Position numbers and translations under genes: made by a program
Shown: piece by piece, positions 25,581-35,967 of the stretch
Layout: each line of letters opens with the position of its first letter
Numbering within the stretch: position 1 is the stretch's first letter
Notes under the pieces: generated by a model
Told to the model about the DNA's origin: nothing
Database searches by the model: none
What the model saw: the letters and a program-made list of their open reading frames with translations, nothing else
Assembly (NCBI GenBank): GCA_003550325.1
Contig: QKWP01000499.1
Span: forward strand, 142,310 to 206,309
DNA length: 64,000 nucleotides
Direction: 5' to 3'
From: Gigaspora rosea
Lineage: Eukaryota; Glomeromycota; Glomeromycetes; Diversisporales; Gigasporaceae

Positions 25581-26053
25581 CAACTAGCAATGTACAAGTG
25601 CGGGCGACTTCGTCGCCCATTTGTGGCTTGAATCAACACAAGATTTAACATGTGGCATATTTAGTACATATGTACTATAATTAACTATATATTTAATATA
25701 TAAAACAAACAATTATGTCATCTCTAAAATGAAAGGTTCGGAAGAGGTGTGAGGAGAATTTGTTTAGGTTTCAATGCTTTTGAGTCTCACCGTGGTTAAG
25801 ATAAGCATACTTTTTGGGGTTTCCTTTTGTTAGTTATGTTAATGCCTAATTTAATATCAAGGAAATTTGTTAATGTGGCAGGGTTTAAGTTACTAAATTA
25901 GTGTTAATTTCATTCATAATATTACATGTAACACAGGTCACAAGTAATTAAGTTAATAATGATGATGACAACGGATTCAAGTAATTATTAATAAAATTTT
26001 GAATTTAATTATACTCACTACTTAATTGTTTTTAAGTTATATTTAATTAATGA

Positions 26054-26263
26054 TTAATTTTCGGAAATGCAGGGAATGCTAAACTCCTGGGTTGCATTAA
26101 CAGGGTAAAACCCTTTCAAGAAGATTTTCAAGGGCGCATCTAAGCTTCGGGAGTTCATAAAACCCGAAGCATCAACAACATACATATTTTTTGTAGAATG
26201 TAATCGGTGGTCAGTTACATAGCAAAGTACAGTAATAGTACCCGGCACTTTTTTTTCAAACAC
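26054..26263 (-). CDS. Unrecognised exon-like reading frame
   Basis: A minus-strand frame of about 65 codons of balanced composition, with words VPGTITVLCYVTDHRLHS, MYVVDASGFMNSRSLDAPLK and KGFYPVNATQEFSIPC. The first codons (MFEKK) come from an A-rich run; an AG just before the VPGT codons could be a splice acceptor. So this could be a terminal exon or a fragment carried in the insertion. I do not recognise the family. Confidence 0.3.
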   Translation of the reverse strand: MFEKKVPGTITVLCYVTDHRLHSTKNMYVVDASGFMNSRSLDAPLKIFLKGFYPVNATQEFSIPCISEN

Positions 26264-27465
26264 TCAAAAAAAAAAGTAGATGAAAATTCTAACGACGTTG
26301 ATTTTTTTTTTATTTTTTCTTTTTTTTTTATTTATTTATTTATTTACTTATTTATTATTTATTTAAACAGGCGCACGTTAGGGCATAGTATCCACATCAT
26401 ATCTAAGCCATAAGCTACGATTTGCAAAACATATTTTTTTCTTTTAGTGATAATAACAGTCTATAATTTCATTTTTTGCACGTTTGTTTGAATGAGTATT
26501 ATTATAATCATCCAAAATTATTGTTTCTTGAGTCTGAATTTTAGATGTTTCTTAGAAATGTTTGATGAATATTTAGATGCTTTGATCATGTTTGATTTGG
26601 CAAGATTGATAGGTTAAGATCATGAATGTTGATGATATTCTTGATCATAATTTGCTCATCGACATTTATTTTAGTCTTAACACTTTGATCACGGGTTGTA
26701 TAAACAATCAAAAGCGTTAAACTATAATTACTCGGTCATATCACATTTTGGATATATCGACATAAACTACAACTACATAAATCGCAGAGAAAATTAGTAA
26801 TCATTAAAATTTGGACGGCAAAATTACGACAAAAAATTTACCAAAAATGCAAAAATCTAGAAATTAATCATTAAATTTTAGTGGAATGTAATTTGTTTTC
26901 TAGTATTTGCTATTATATTCATTATTTTTTATTAATATCATAAATTTTGTTATCTATTGCGGAGCAATTGTTCTTGCTCTTGCACTTGCGCTTGCATTTG
27001 TTCTTGCGCTTGCACTTGTTCTTAAACTTGAGATCATTATATAAAAACGCTTTCCAATTAGTGAAACATTTGATTGACTTTTTTTTTTTTGCTATTTTTT
27101 CGCTAAAATAGTTTGTATTTATTATAATCAAATAACAGAAGCGAATTTGGAAATTTCACGTTTTTACGATTCCAAGAGAGTTGTTTAAGGCGTTAAAAAA
27201 CAACGATATAAGCCTTATTCAGATGTGACCACGTTAGTATAATCGATTGGCCAATGGAATAAAGCACTAAAACTAAGATTTATTTTGGCGTGACCACGTT
27301 ATGAACACTTGATTGGCCAGTGGAACAGAGACATTTGTGTTTTAATATTAAAAAATATGTATTCATCATCATCATCAACATAATAATCATGATATAATAC
27401 ACGTTATACAAGAATAGAACCTACGACACAACATCTGCTTTTTTTATTTTTATTTACATAACAAA

Positions 27466-27619
27466 NNNNNNNNNNNNNNNNNNNNNNNNNNNNNNNNNNN
27501 NNNNNNNNNNNNNNNNNNNNNNNNNNNNNNNNNNNNNNNNNNNNNNNNNNNNNNNNNNNNNNNNNNNNNNNNNNNNNNNNNNNNNNNNNNNNNNNNNNNN
27601 NNNNNNNNNNNNNNNNNNN
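27466..27619. other. Assembly gap (154 N)
   Basis: A run of N inside the insertion upstream of copy 1. The apparent open frame across it is an artefact of the gap. Confidence 0.95.
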
Positions 27620-28117
27620 AAAAAACATCAAATTCTTTCGTTATGATTTTTCGTTACGGCCTTTGACGATCACTGATTATCAATTCATCATGCCGGCAAA
27701 AAATCAGAAGAAAAAAAAACCAAAATTCTAAAAAACCTCGGAAAGTATAAGCATATAACATAAAGTAAAATAGACAGACATGCGTGAAAAGGATGATTTT
27801 TTAATGGAATTGGGCTGTTTTTAGCCGATTCATATATATATATATATTTTTTTCCCCGCATCTAATATATCATAACATATAATATAATATCATATCATAT
27901 CATATATACATAATATATTAATATAATAAAAATGGTGTGTGTAAAAATTTCCTTTTATAGATTAATAGGAAATTTTGGCTGCCGATCATATGCACAAAAG
28001 CGACACAAAATACGCTAAATAGTAAAAAATTTATACACCACAAAACATAAATAGTAAAAAAAGGTTGCACTGCATAAACAAATTAGGTAAGATGGAGCAG
28101 TCAAAATTGAATAGCCT

Positions 28118-28604
28118 TAATAAAGGCCTTGCGCATCTTCGATCGGTAATTCATAAAAAACTATTTTCCTGTTATCTCCATTCATTAATAAACTAAAGAC
28201 CTACTACTTGGTGGCATAGTAGTACGACGTCTGTATTTCTTGTGCACGTGATATTACCGTTATTCCGTCCGGCAGTTTTCTCGACGTACTGAGACTGCCG
28301 TGGTTATTGTAGTCCAGTGTCCCAACGATCGTGGATACTGTGGTTGTTGCTTGTTAATAGGGAATTAACCCCTAAAGTATCGACAACCGAAGCCTTGGCT
28401 TATCCACTTGCCAAATATAACACGTCTCATTCGATACGGCTGTCTGGTTTGGGTTGGTTGGATTTAGGTTGTCCCGGAAGACAGCCTTTCACTATTTTGA
28501 ATTATAAGCCGGAAAATTAAGATTTTCTGGTTTTAATTTACTGATTTTAATTTACTATTTTTCAAAGCTTCACGTCACACATAAATATAACACTTCTTTA
28601 ATAA
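28118..28604 (+). promoter_or_regulatory. Conserved upstream region of TPR-Sel1 copy 1
   Basis: About 490 bp before the ATG, collinear with the regions before copies 2 (35968-36454) and 3 (52859-53339). Conserved words are AGGCCTTGCG, CGATCGGTAATTCA, TGTGCACGTGATATTA, GTCCAGTGTCCCAACG and, just before the start, AACA(C)TTCTTTAATAA. Conservation reflects recent duplication, so it cannot by itself mark functional sites, but this is where the promoter and 5' leader should be. The 67-codon frame at 28317 is not kept in the other copies and is not called as a gene. Confidence 0.55.
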
Positions 28605-30587
28605 ATGACTTTCTCCATCGATAACTATGATATCTTTAATTATATTAACAATGAACAAGAAGATGAAATTAATCTTGGAATTTCATATTTAAAATTGGGC
28701 TATTATGTCGACTCACTGGATCAATTTAATTTTATTTTAGATATCAATTCTAACAATTTAACCGCATTAATTCTCCGTGGAATAGCTTATTTTAAACTAA
28801 AAAAATATGCAAATGCACTTTCAGATGCACATAGATCAATAGAAATCGAGCCAACTAGCCCAAGTTCTCTTATTTTGCGTGGTGAAACGTATTTTATGTT
28901 AGGAAAATTTAATGAAGCTCTTATAGATTTCAATAAAGCATTGGAGATTAATCCGAATAATGCATATGTATTATCCCTGAGTGGTGAAATTTATTTGAAA
29001 TTCCAATTATATTGTAAGGCTCTTCGATGCTTTAAAATTGCATCGGAATTTGATCACAGTAATACTGAATCATTAGTACATTCTAATAATGCACTTCAAA
29101 AACTTATAAATACATTATTATTTCATGGAGAAACATTTTATTTACTAAAGCAATATGATAAAGCCCTTTTATACTATGATAAAGTATTAGAAATTGATCC
29201 TTTTAATTTGATTGCATCATCTTTTCGTGGGAAAGTATATTATTCATTAAGACAATATTACAAGCCATTTTTGAATTTAAACAAAGCATTAGATATTAAT
29301 CCACATGATATAGCTATACTACTTTATCGTGGGGAAGCTTATAAAGCATTTTCTGATCTTGAAAAAGTATTGGAGCAATATGACGAAGATTTATATAACA
29401 TTGGAATGTCCTTAGAAATTAAATCAAATTATACCAATGCATTGATCCTTCAAGCAAAAATTTGCTTTAATCTAGAAAAATATAGTGACACTATTCAATT
29501 TTTAAGTAAGGCCTTAGAAATTGGCCCCAAAAATAAAATTATATTAACCCTTCGTGGAGGTACCTATTTTTATTTGAATCAACATGATGATGCGATTAGA
29601 GATTTAAATAAAGTTTTGGAAATAGAACAAAATAATGCTACGGTAATTTTTTTACGTGGAGAGGATTTCTACTATCTTGGACGTTTTCATGAAGCATTTG
29701 TAGATTTTAATTTAGCATTGAAAATTGAGCCGAATAATATTGATATGTTAATTCTTCGTGGTGAAGCTTATTTGAATTTAGAACATTATTATAATGCTCA
29801 TTCAGATTTCGATAAAGCAATAGAGATTTTGCCAACAAATGTGACGACACTAATGCTTCAAAGTAAAATTTATTTATCACTAGGATTACAGGAAGATTTA
29901 TTAACATGCATGAACAAAATACTAGATATTGAACAAAATAATCCGTATGCATTATGTTGTCGCAGTGAAATTTGGTTTAGATTAGAACAATATAATAAAG
30001 TTCTTGATGATTTAAATAAATCATTAAAAATTGAGCCAGATTTTGTAACAGCGTTAATTCTTCGTGGAATAACCTATTTAAGCTTAAGAAAATATGATGA
30101 AGATCATGAAGATTTTAGCAAAGTATACAAAATTGAACCAAATAATGAAACCACAGTAAAATATTTAATAGACGCCTTTAATGGCTTTAATTTTACATCA
30201 ATGAAACGTTTCATAATAAAAAGTTCTAAAAAATTTGAAATAAATAATAAAACAGCAATTATACTTTGTGGAGAAGAATATTTTATACGTGGACAATTCG
30301 ATTACGCACTTTTATATTTTAATAAAGTATTAGAAATCAATCCAAATGATAAAACAGCATTGATTCTTAGTGCAAAGATTTTCTTCACTTTAAAAAAATA
30401 TGAAAATGCCATTAAATATTTGAATGAAATACTAAAAGTTGAGCCAGACAATGATATTGCACTATTTTATCGAAGTGAAGCAAATTTTAAATTAGGACGA
30501 CGTAAAGAAAGTCATTTAAAAACAGAAAAATTATCAAAAATTTTAGAAATTGAATTTAATAATGCATTTATTTTATATAATACATAA
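28605..30587 (+). CDS. TPR-repeat protein, N-terminal part of TPR-Sel1 copy 1
   Basis: 660 codons open from an ATG in TTCTTTAATAAATG to a TAA. The product is a run of about 19 tetratricopeptide repeats of ~34 residues. Each carries the usual small/large pattern, with words such as ALILRGIAYFKLKKYANAL, LDINPNNAYVL-type linkers and AL.DFNKALEINPNN. There is no signal peptide or membrane segment. TPR superhelices bind partner proteins; the role here is unknown. Compared with copy 2 it lacks 21 bp in frame near 29340. The frame ends because of an indel: in copies 2-4 the coding sequence goes on (TDINFKLQQFNKAI) into more TPRs and then Sel1 repeats. So this is either a truncated TPR-only protein or the first part of a broken gene. 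Confidence 0.8.
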   Translation: MTFSIDNYDIFNYINNEQEDEINLGISYLKLGYYVDSLDQFNFILDINSNNLTALILRGIAYFKLKKYANALSDAHRSIEIEPTSPSSLILRGETYFMLGKFNEALIDFNKALEINPNNAYVLSLSGEIYLKFQLYCKALRCFKIASEFDHSNTESLVHSNNALQKLINTLLFHGETFYLLKQYDKALLYYDKVLEIDPFNLIASSFRGKVYYSLRQYYKPFLNLNKALDINPHDIAILLYRGEAYKAFSDLEKVLEQYDEDLYNIGMSLEIKSNYTNALILQAKICFNLEKYSDTIQFLSKALEIGPKNKIILTLRGGTYFYLNQHDDAIRDLNKVLEIEQNNATVIFLRGEDFYYLGRFHEAFVDFNLALKIEPNNIDMLILRGEAYLNLEHYYNAHSDFDKAIEILPTNVTTLMLQSKIYLSLGLQEDLLTCMNKILDIEQNNPYALCCRSEIWFRLEQYNKVLDDLNKSLKIEPDFVTALILRGITYLSLRKYDEDHEDFSKVYKIEPNNETTVKYLIDAFNGFNFTSMKRFIIKSSKKFEINNKTAIILCGEEYFIRGQFDYALLYFNKVLEINPNDKTALILSAKIFFTLKKYENAIKYLNEILKVEPDNDIALFYRSEANFKLGRRKESHLKTEKLSKILEIEFNNAFILYNT

Positions 30588-32987
30588 TAATTTCAAACTT
30601 CGACAATTCAATAAAGCTATTTCAGATCTTGACATTACAATAAAACTTAAACCAAATGATATAGAAATGTTGATTCTCCGTGGAAAGACTTATTTTTTTC
30701 TAGAAAAATATGATTTAGCACTTTTTGATTTTATAAAAGCGTTAGAGTCTGAGCCAAATAATATATTTATACTATTATATATTAATGAAATTTTTGATAA
30801 GCAATTATTGCTGAAAAATTCAATATTCATTAATTTCGACATTGAACATAATCTATTACTTCATTATCAACAATTAGATTTAACATTAAATGCCTATCGA
30901 CATTATATTCTTGGCCTTTGTTATTGTAGTGGAATTGGTGTCAAAACAAAATGAAAGGAAAATGTCATTAATTTTAATAAAGCAGCAAAAATGGGTTTTG
31001 CAAAAGGAATATTTTGTGTTGGAGAATGCTATTTCAAAGGGATCGGAGTCGAAAAAGACGAAAAGAAAGCATTCGAATATTTAAAAAAATCTGCAGAAAT
31101 GGGACATAATAAAGGAATATTTAATGTTGGATGCTTCTACGAAGATGGAATCGGTATCGATAAAGATGAAAAGAAAGCATTCGAATATTATAAAAAATCT
31201 GCAGAAATGGGTAATAATAAAGGAATATTTATTGTTGGAGCTTGCTACAATAAAGGAATCGGAGTTGAAAAAGACGCAAAGAAAGCATTCGAATATTACA
31301 AAAAATCTGCAGAAATAGGTGATGCTGATGGAATACATAATGTTGGAGCTTGCTACCAAGAAGGAAACGGAGTCGATAAAGACGAAAAGAAGGCATTTGA
31401 ATATTTTAAAAAATCAGCAGAAATTGGTGATGTTAGTGGAATATATACCGTTGGATATTACTATTCCAATGGAATTGGAGTCAACAAAGATGAAAAGAAA
31501 GCATTTGAACATTATAAAAAATCTGCAGAAATGGGTGATGTTAGTGGAATATATAGTGTTGGATATTGCTACCAAGAAGGAATCGGAGTCGAAAAAGACG
31601 AAAAGAAGGCATTCTAATATTACAAAAAATCTGCAGAAATGGGTTATGTTAAAGGAATAAATAATGTTGGATATTGTTACGGAGAAGGAATTGGAGTCGA
31701 AAAAGATGTAAAGAAGGCATTTGAATATTTTAAAAAATCTGCAGAAATGGGTGATGCTAATGGAATATATAATGTTGGATCTTGCTACCAAGAAGAAATC
31801 GGGGTTGAAAAAGACACAAGGAAAGCATTCGAATATTACCAAAAATCTGCAGAGATAGGCTTAGCAGAAGGAATAAATGATGTTGGATATTACTATAAAT
31901 ATGGAATTGACGTCGAAAAAGATGAAAAGAAGGCATTCGAATATTATAAAAAATCTGCAGAAATGGGTAATGCTAATGGAATGTATAATGTTGGATATTA
32001 CTATAAATATGGAATTGACGTCGAAAAAGATGAAAAGAAGGCATTCGAATATTATAAAAAATCTGCAGAAATGGGTAATGCTAATGGAACATATAATGTT
32101 GGATATTGTTATCATTATGGAATTGGAGTTGTAAAGGATGAACATAAAGCATTCATTTATTATCAAAAATCTGCAGAGATAGGTGACACTAGTGGAACAT
32201 TTAATGATGGATATTGTTATCATTATGGAATTGGAGTTTCAATTATTATCAAAAATCTGCAGAGATAGGCTTAGCAGAAGGAATAAATGATGTTGGATAT
32301 TGCTATCTCAATGGAATCGGAGTCGAAAAGGACGAAAAGAAGGTATTTGAATATTATAAAAAATCTGCAGAAATGGGTGATGATAAAGGAATATTTAATG
32401 TTGGACTTTTTTACAGTGAAGGAATTGGAGTCGAAAAAGATGTAAAGAAAGCATTCGAATATTTTAAAAAATCTGCTGAATTAGGTTATGCTGATGCAAT
32501 AAATCATGCTGGACTTTGTTACAGAGAAGGAATCGGAGTCGAAAAAGATGTAAAGAAGGCATTCGAATGTTCTAAAAAATCTGCAGAAATAGGTGATGTT
32601 GTTGGAATAAATCATGTTGGATTTTACTACCAAGAAGGAATCGGAGTCGAAAAAGACAGAAAGAAGGCATTCGAATATTTTAAAAAATCTGCAGAAATGG
32701 GTAATGCTAATGGAATGTATAATGTTGGATATTACTATAAATATGGAATTGACGTCGAAAAAGATGAAAAGAAGGCATTCGAATATTATAAAAAATCTGC
32801 AGAAATGGGTAATGCTAATGGAATGTATCAGGTTGGATATTGTTATAGAAATGGTATTGGAACAACAATAGATATGAAGCAAGCTAATTATTGGTTTCAA
32901 ATGGAAAAGAATAAATTTAATGAAATTATCATATCTCCTATAATTACTTGGATTGATAATGGGTATACATTAATTTTTTTTAAATAA
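30588..32987 (+). pseudogene. Sel1-like repeat part of copy 1, broken and kinase-less
   Basis: Downstream of the TPR frame come two more TPR-like repeats (30590-30950) and then about 18 Sel1-like repeats of 36 residues (30990-32900), consensus GIGVEKDEKKAFEYYKKSAE followed by MG.A.GI.NVGYCY. The frame changes near 30960 and 32240 (the latter a deletion inside a repeat) and a GAA codon became TAA at 31615. The last repeat ends with GIGTTIDMKQANYWFQMEKN as in copies 2 and 4. After AAATTTAATGAAATT the sequence departs from them and stops at 32987, so no kinase follows. Three repeat pairs (31890-32090, 32700-32830) are almost identical at DNA level. Confidence 0.75.
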
Positions 32988-33285
32988 AGGTTATGTTTGT
33001 TTATATTTTAATATTATGTGATTAATTTGTTTACATTTAATGAACATTTCCAAATAAACTATGTTAAGAGAAGATTAATATTGAGAAATAGCTGTAATGG
33101 ATTAGTAATTCTCTCCCGAACTACAGATATCTCCTATTTTTTGAATGGGTTTTCCTATATTTTATTCTATAAATTTAAAAGATGCACAGTCAACTAAGGA
33201 TTGGAACCGTTTAACCGTTTAAAAATTGCTCTATAGTTCTGTGCAGAATTTTGTTGGTCGTTGGCCGGAATTATTTTAATTCCGG
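32988..33285. other. Spacer between copy 1 and the ML-like gene
   Basis: AT-rich intergenic sequence between convergent genes. No feature seen. Confidence 0.4.
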
Positions 33286-33752
33286 TCAAATTAAACGATC
33301 AAGAAAATGTTGGGGGTTGTATTCACTACAGCCTACAGGTGGTTGAGCTTCATCCTTCTCATAAATTCGTACTTGTATGTATAATACGTTGTAATTAAAG
33401 CCTTGTGGTAACGGCCCAGCTGTGTTAGTCGTATTAAACTGTCCATCAATTTCAGTTGAAGGAATAAAAGCTCTACTGTAATTACAATAGGGTATATCGA
33501 ACATTACTAAGCTAACAAAAATTGTACTATTTTCAAAATTGCGCGTTGCATTTCCAGAAGTATTGATAGTAAAATTTTGTTCAAGAATGGGTGGATCAGG
33601 TGAAATCTTTATATTGAGATTAATTCTTAAAGTTTCATTTACAATATAACATTGTTTAAATTGAGTATCACTTTTTTCAATCGAAAATTGCAATAGAAAC
33701 AGAAAGTACGATCAATAAAATGGATGCAAAAATAAATTTTAGGTTCATTATT
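33286..33752 (-). pseudogene. Secreted ML/MD-2-like lipid-recognition protein, one frameshift
   Basis: On the minus strand an ATG at 33752 opens a typical signal peptide (MNLKFIFASILLIVLSVSIA). The mature part is read from about 33693 in another frame: QFSIEKSDTQFKQCYIV, then KISPDPPILEQNFTINTSGN, N-glycosylation sites and two more cysteines, ending in YNPQHFLDRLI. ISPDPP-x-x-x-Q-x-x-T-x-x-x-SG resembles the start of ML (NPC2/MD-2-like) domains, which bind lipids outside the cell; that family is expanded in these fungi. The two parts are separated by a frame change within about 30 bp, too short for a normal intron, so a single indel (real or sequencing) is likely. The family call is by motif memory only. 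Confidence 0.5.
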
Positions 33753-34000
33753 TTCTTTAGATATAATATTTTACAATGTTATTTCTTTAGATATAATATT
33801 AGACAAAGTTATTTTATTTTCTAATTAGCTTCTGTAATTACCCTTTTATAAGAAACTTCATCGAAATTTGTGTTAGATGTTTTTGCAAATTTATTTTAAA
33901 TCTCTAAAATAAAATAAAAATAATGCAAATTTACGGATACTACGGTAATGGGGTGGCACGTTATATTATCACATGGAATGGCACGCATTCAGTGGCACGT
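33753..34000. other. Upstream region of the ML-like gene
   Basis: AT-rich, with a TTTCTTTAGATATAATATT word duplicated at 33753-33800. From 33945 GGAATGGCACG words begin and recur to about 34450, a small dispersed repeat that hosts the next MITE. Confidence 0.4.
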
Positions 34001-34397
34001 TAGGGTGTCCAAGATTATGCGATGCTATACTATGCGCATAATTGACCATTATTTCGCATCGCATATGCTTCACATAATTAAACAAAAAAAAGTATTCAGG
34101 GCACGTGCCTCAAATACGATTGGTAGATACGATTTTTTGAGATTTTTGATAGCTAATGATGGAAAGAATTCCGAAAAGTTCTGATGTAGAAATGAACAAA
34201 CTGAAAATATGAGCAAGGTCGAGGCAATTTTTTTTGTTAATATCTGAATAATTCTGAGAATAGCATATATAGCATAAAACTATAAAGATTGCAAAATATT
34301 TCGCATAATCTTAAATTTATTTCGCATTTATCGCATAATTGACCTCGGTCAAATCGCATAATTTACCTCATCGCATCGCATAATCCTGGACACCCTA
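34001..34397. mobile_element. hAT-like MITE, 397 bp
   Basis: The ends are TAGGGTGTCCAAGATTATGC and the inverted TAGGGTGTCCAGGATTATGC, one mismatch over about 25 bp. TAGGG fits the hAT rule Y-A-R-N-G. The flanks TGGCACGT (33993-34000) and TGGCACGC (34398-34405) form an 8-bp duplication with one mismatch, although the region is rich in GGCACG anyway. The interior has several TCGCATAAT words. Non-coding. Confidence 0.75.
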
Positions 34398-34405
34398 TGG
34401 CACGC

Positions 34406-35104
34406 ATATGCTGATGGCACATCGAATTACATGGAATGGCACGTGTTAAAAATGACACGTGCTGGCTCATTTCACGGAGTACTATAAGAGTGAAGGATCA
34501 AAAACGATTTTTTTTAAAAAAGTTGTAATATCTCAAAAACTCGCAAGTAAGCCTGCTTTGGTATCTTAAGGATGGGGGTCCAGTACCGGGCAATATAAAT
34601 ATAGCATATTGGTTCAAGTAATACAAATTATATTTTATTTTCAAGCTATTCGGATGTTTATCATATAGTATACCCGGGTCTTTTATCATTTTAGATTCTA
34701 TAGTATATCTGGGTCTTTTATCTTTACAAAAAATCTCAACCTGTATAGTAGACCTGGGGATGATACATGGTGGGTCTACTATCATGGGGTCTTTTATATG
34801 GCCATTTACAGTAAATATGAATGTAAATAATATAGTAACATGGGCTGGCCCTGGCCCATGGGCCGGGCCGATGAGCAGGTCGACTCTTAGTCTGCAACTT
34901 TACGGGTTGGACCAGTTGATTAAAGAGGTAATTCTCTTATAGAGTATATTTCAGGCCAAGAAATTGACTAAAAATCAGCTAGTAATTTACAGCAGTGTAA
35001 AAATTTATCAATTGACTAATTTATTGGATGGAGACACTAACCGACCAGAAGTTTTACACCTCTAAAAGGTACTTACTGTAAATTATTAAACCATCTCTAA
35101 GATT
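34406..35104. other. Gene-free stretch
   Basis: 34.66-34.80 kb repeats CTGGGTCTTTTAT and TATAGTA words; 34.84-34.92 kb is a GC-rich patch with GGGCCGGGCC. No gene is supported. Short open frames on both strands overlap and look like chance. Confidence 0.4.
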
Positions 35105-35967
35105 ATTATTCGGAAAGTTCTATAACCCCATTCACGCTACAGTATTAAGACAACTTAATATGTATATGCAAAGAGGAGTTTAAATTTCCGTAATGTATGT
35201 ACAGTACGTCACTTTTATATAGTTCTTTATTTAGAAGCTAAACAATTAGCCAAAAGTTACGCATTTTATAAAATACGTAAATAGGGTTTAAAGCAGGGGT
35301 GCCGAATAATTGATTATGAAGGCAATTAATTGCTATATTTGATCTCAATTAATTGATTGGTGACGCAGTCACAATTAAAAAATTATTTGCAATTTTTGCC
35401 GCAGTTTGTAAATATGATAACTTACTGATTTTGACGTCAGAATTATCGACAAAAAAAGTTTATTATATAATTTAATAAAGAAAAAAAACATATATGATTA
35501 GATAAATAAAAAAAAGCTTATATGATTATATAAATAAAAAAAAAAGCTTATACGATTAAAAAACAAAAAGCATATATGATTGGATAAAGAAGTGTTTTTT
35601 TTTCTTTTTAAAACACGTATACTGAAATAGTCTTTATTTTTAAATTGATTTGTATATGATTAAATTTATATTAATGGAACTTTAAGTTACTGTATTTTTG
35701 CAATTAACTCGCAATTAATTGTTTTGCAATTGTTGCTTGTAAGAATGTCAATTAAATATAATTGTGTATAATTTAATTCAATTGAATTTTCGGTACCCCT
35801 GATTTAAAGTAATACAAGTCTTTCGGGCATTTAGTAAATAAGATATCAGAGTAGAGAAAACTGTGATATCGGTGATTGGTGTAATTAATGAGCGATAAGA
35901 GATTTAATAATTTTAATAGATAAATCAGTATAAGACTTTTAGTGCTTCATAAGTAATTAAAAGTATA
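35105..35967 (+). other. Upstream block of TPR-Sel1 copy 2, outer part
   Basis: Collinear with 25.15-25.58 kb and 52.56-52.86 kb (CAAAGAGGAGTTTAAATTTC, TAGAAGCTA, AATAAGACTTTTAGTGCT, AGTAATTAAAAGTATATAA). It contains one extra piece, the MITE at 35294-35801, absent from the other two copies. Confidence 0.7.
35294..35801. mobile_element. hAT-like MITE, 508 bp, with paralogous empty site
   Basis: The ends are CAGGGGTGCCGAA and TTCGGTACCCCTG (one mismatch as inverted repeats); CAGGG fits Y-A-R-N-G. The flanks GTTTAAAG (35286-35293) and ATTTAAAG (35802-35809) are an 8-bp duplication with one mismatch. The homologous positions upstream of copies 1 (ACTTAAAGTGATAAA near 25463) and 3 (AATAAAGTGATAAA near 52720) lack it, so it inserted after the duplication. 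The interior is rich in AATTAATTG words. Non-coding. Confidence 0.85.

Larger units (their letters stand above)
25581..28117. other. 2.5-kb insertion splitting the upstream block of copy 1
   Basis: Absent from the homologous positions upstream of copies 2 and 3. At its left edge it has a Helitron-terminus-like arrangement on the minus strand: hairpin GGGCGACGAAGTCGCCC (25602-25618), about 14 nt, CTAG (25584-25587), T. The right edge does not show a convincing Helitron start. Contents: an exon-like frame (26054-26263), a CTTGCG/CTTGCA microsatellite at 26965-27030, a ~75-bp direct duplication with GTGACCACGTTA (27215-27330), an N gap (27466-27619) and TA-rich runs near 27.83-27.93 kb. Confidence 0.6.

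Noticed and set aside
27404-27631. 75-codon minus-strand frame
   Set aside because: Almost entirely N.
28317-28520. 67-codon frame upstream of copy 1 as an upstream ORF
   Set aside because: The frame and start are not kept in the homologous regions of copies 2 and 3.
29707-29952. 81-codon minus-strand frame, identical at 37565-37810
   Set aside because: Its conservation is explained by the near-identity of the TPR copies on the plus strand.
31081-32900. Long open frames on the minus strand and in other plus frames across the Sel1 arrays (up to about 140 codons)
   Set aside because: They mirror the 108-bp periodic coding sequence: stops are avoided in the shadow frames because the units are nearly identical. 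No independent coding signal.
34001-34184. 78-codon frame at 33948-34184
   Set aside because: Overlaps the end of a hAT-like MITE and has no domain.
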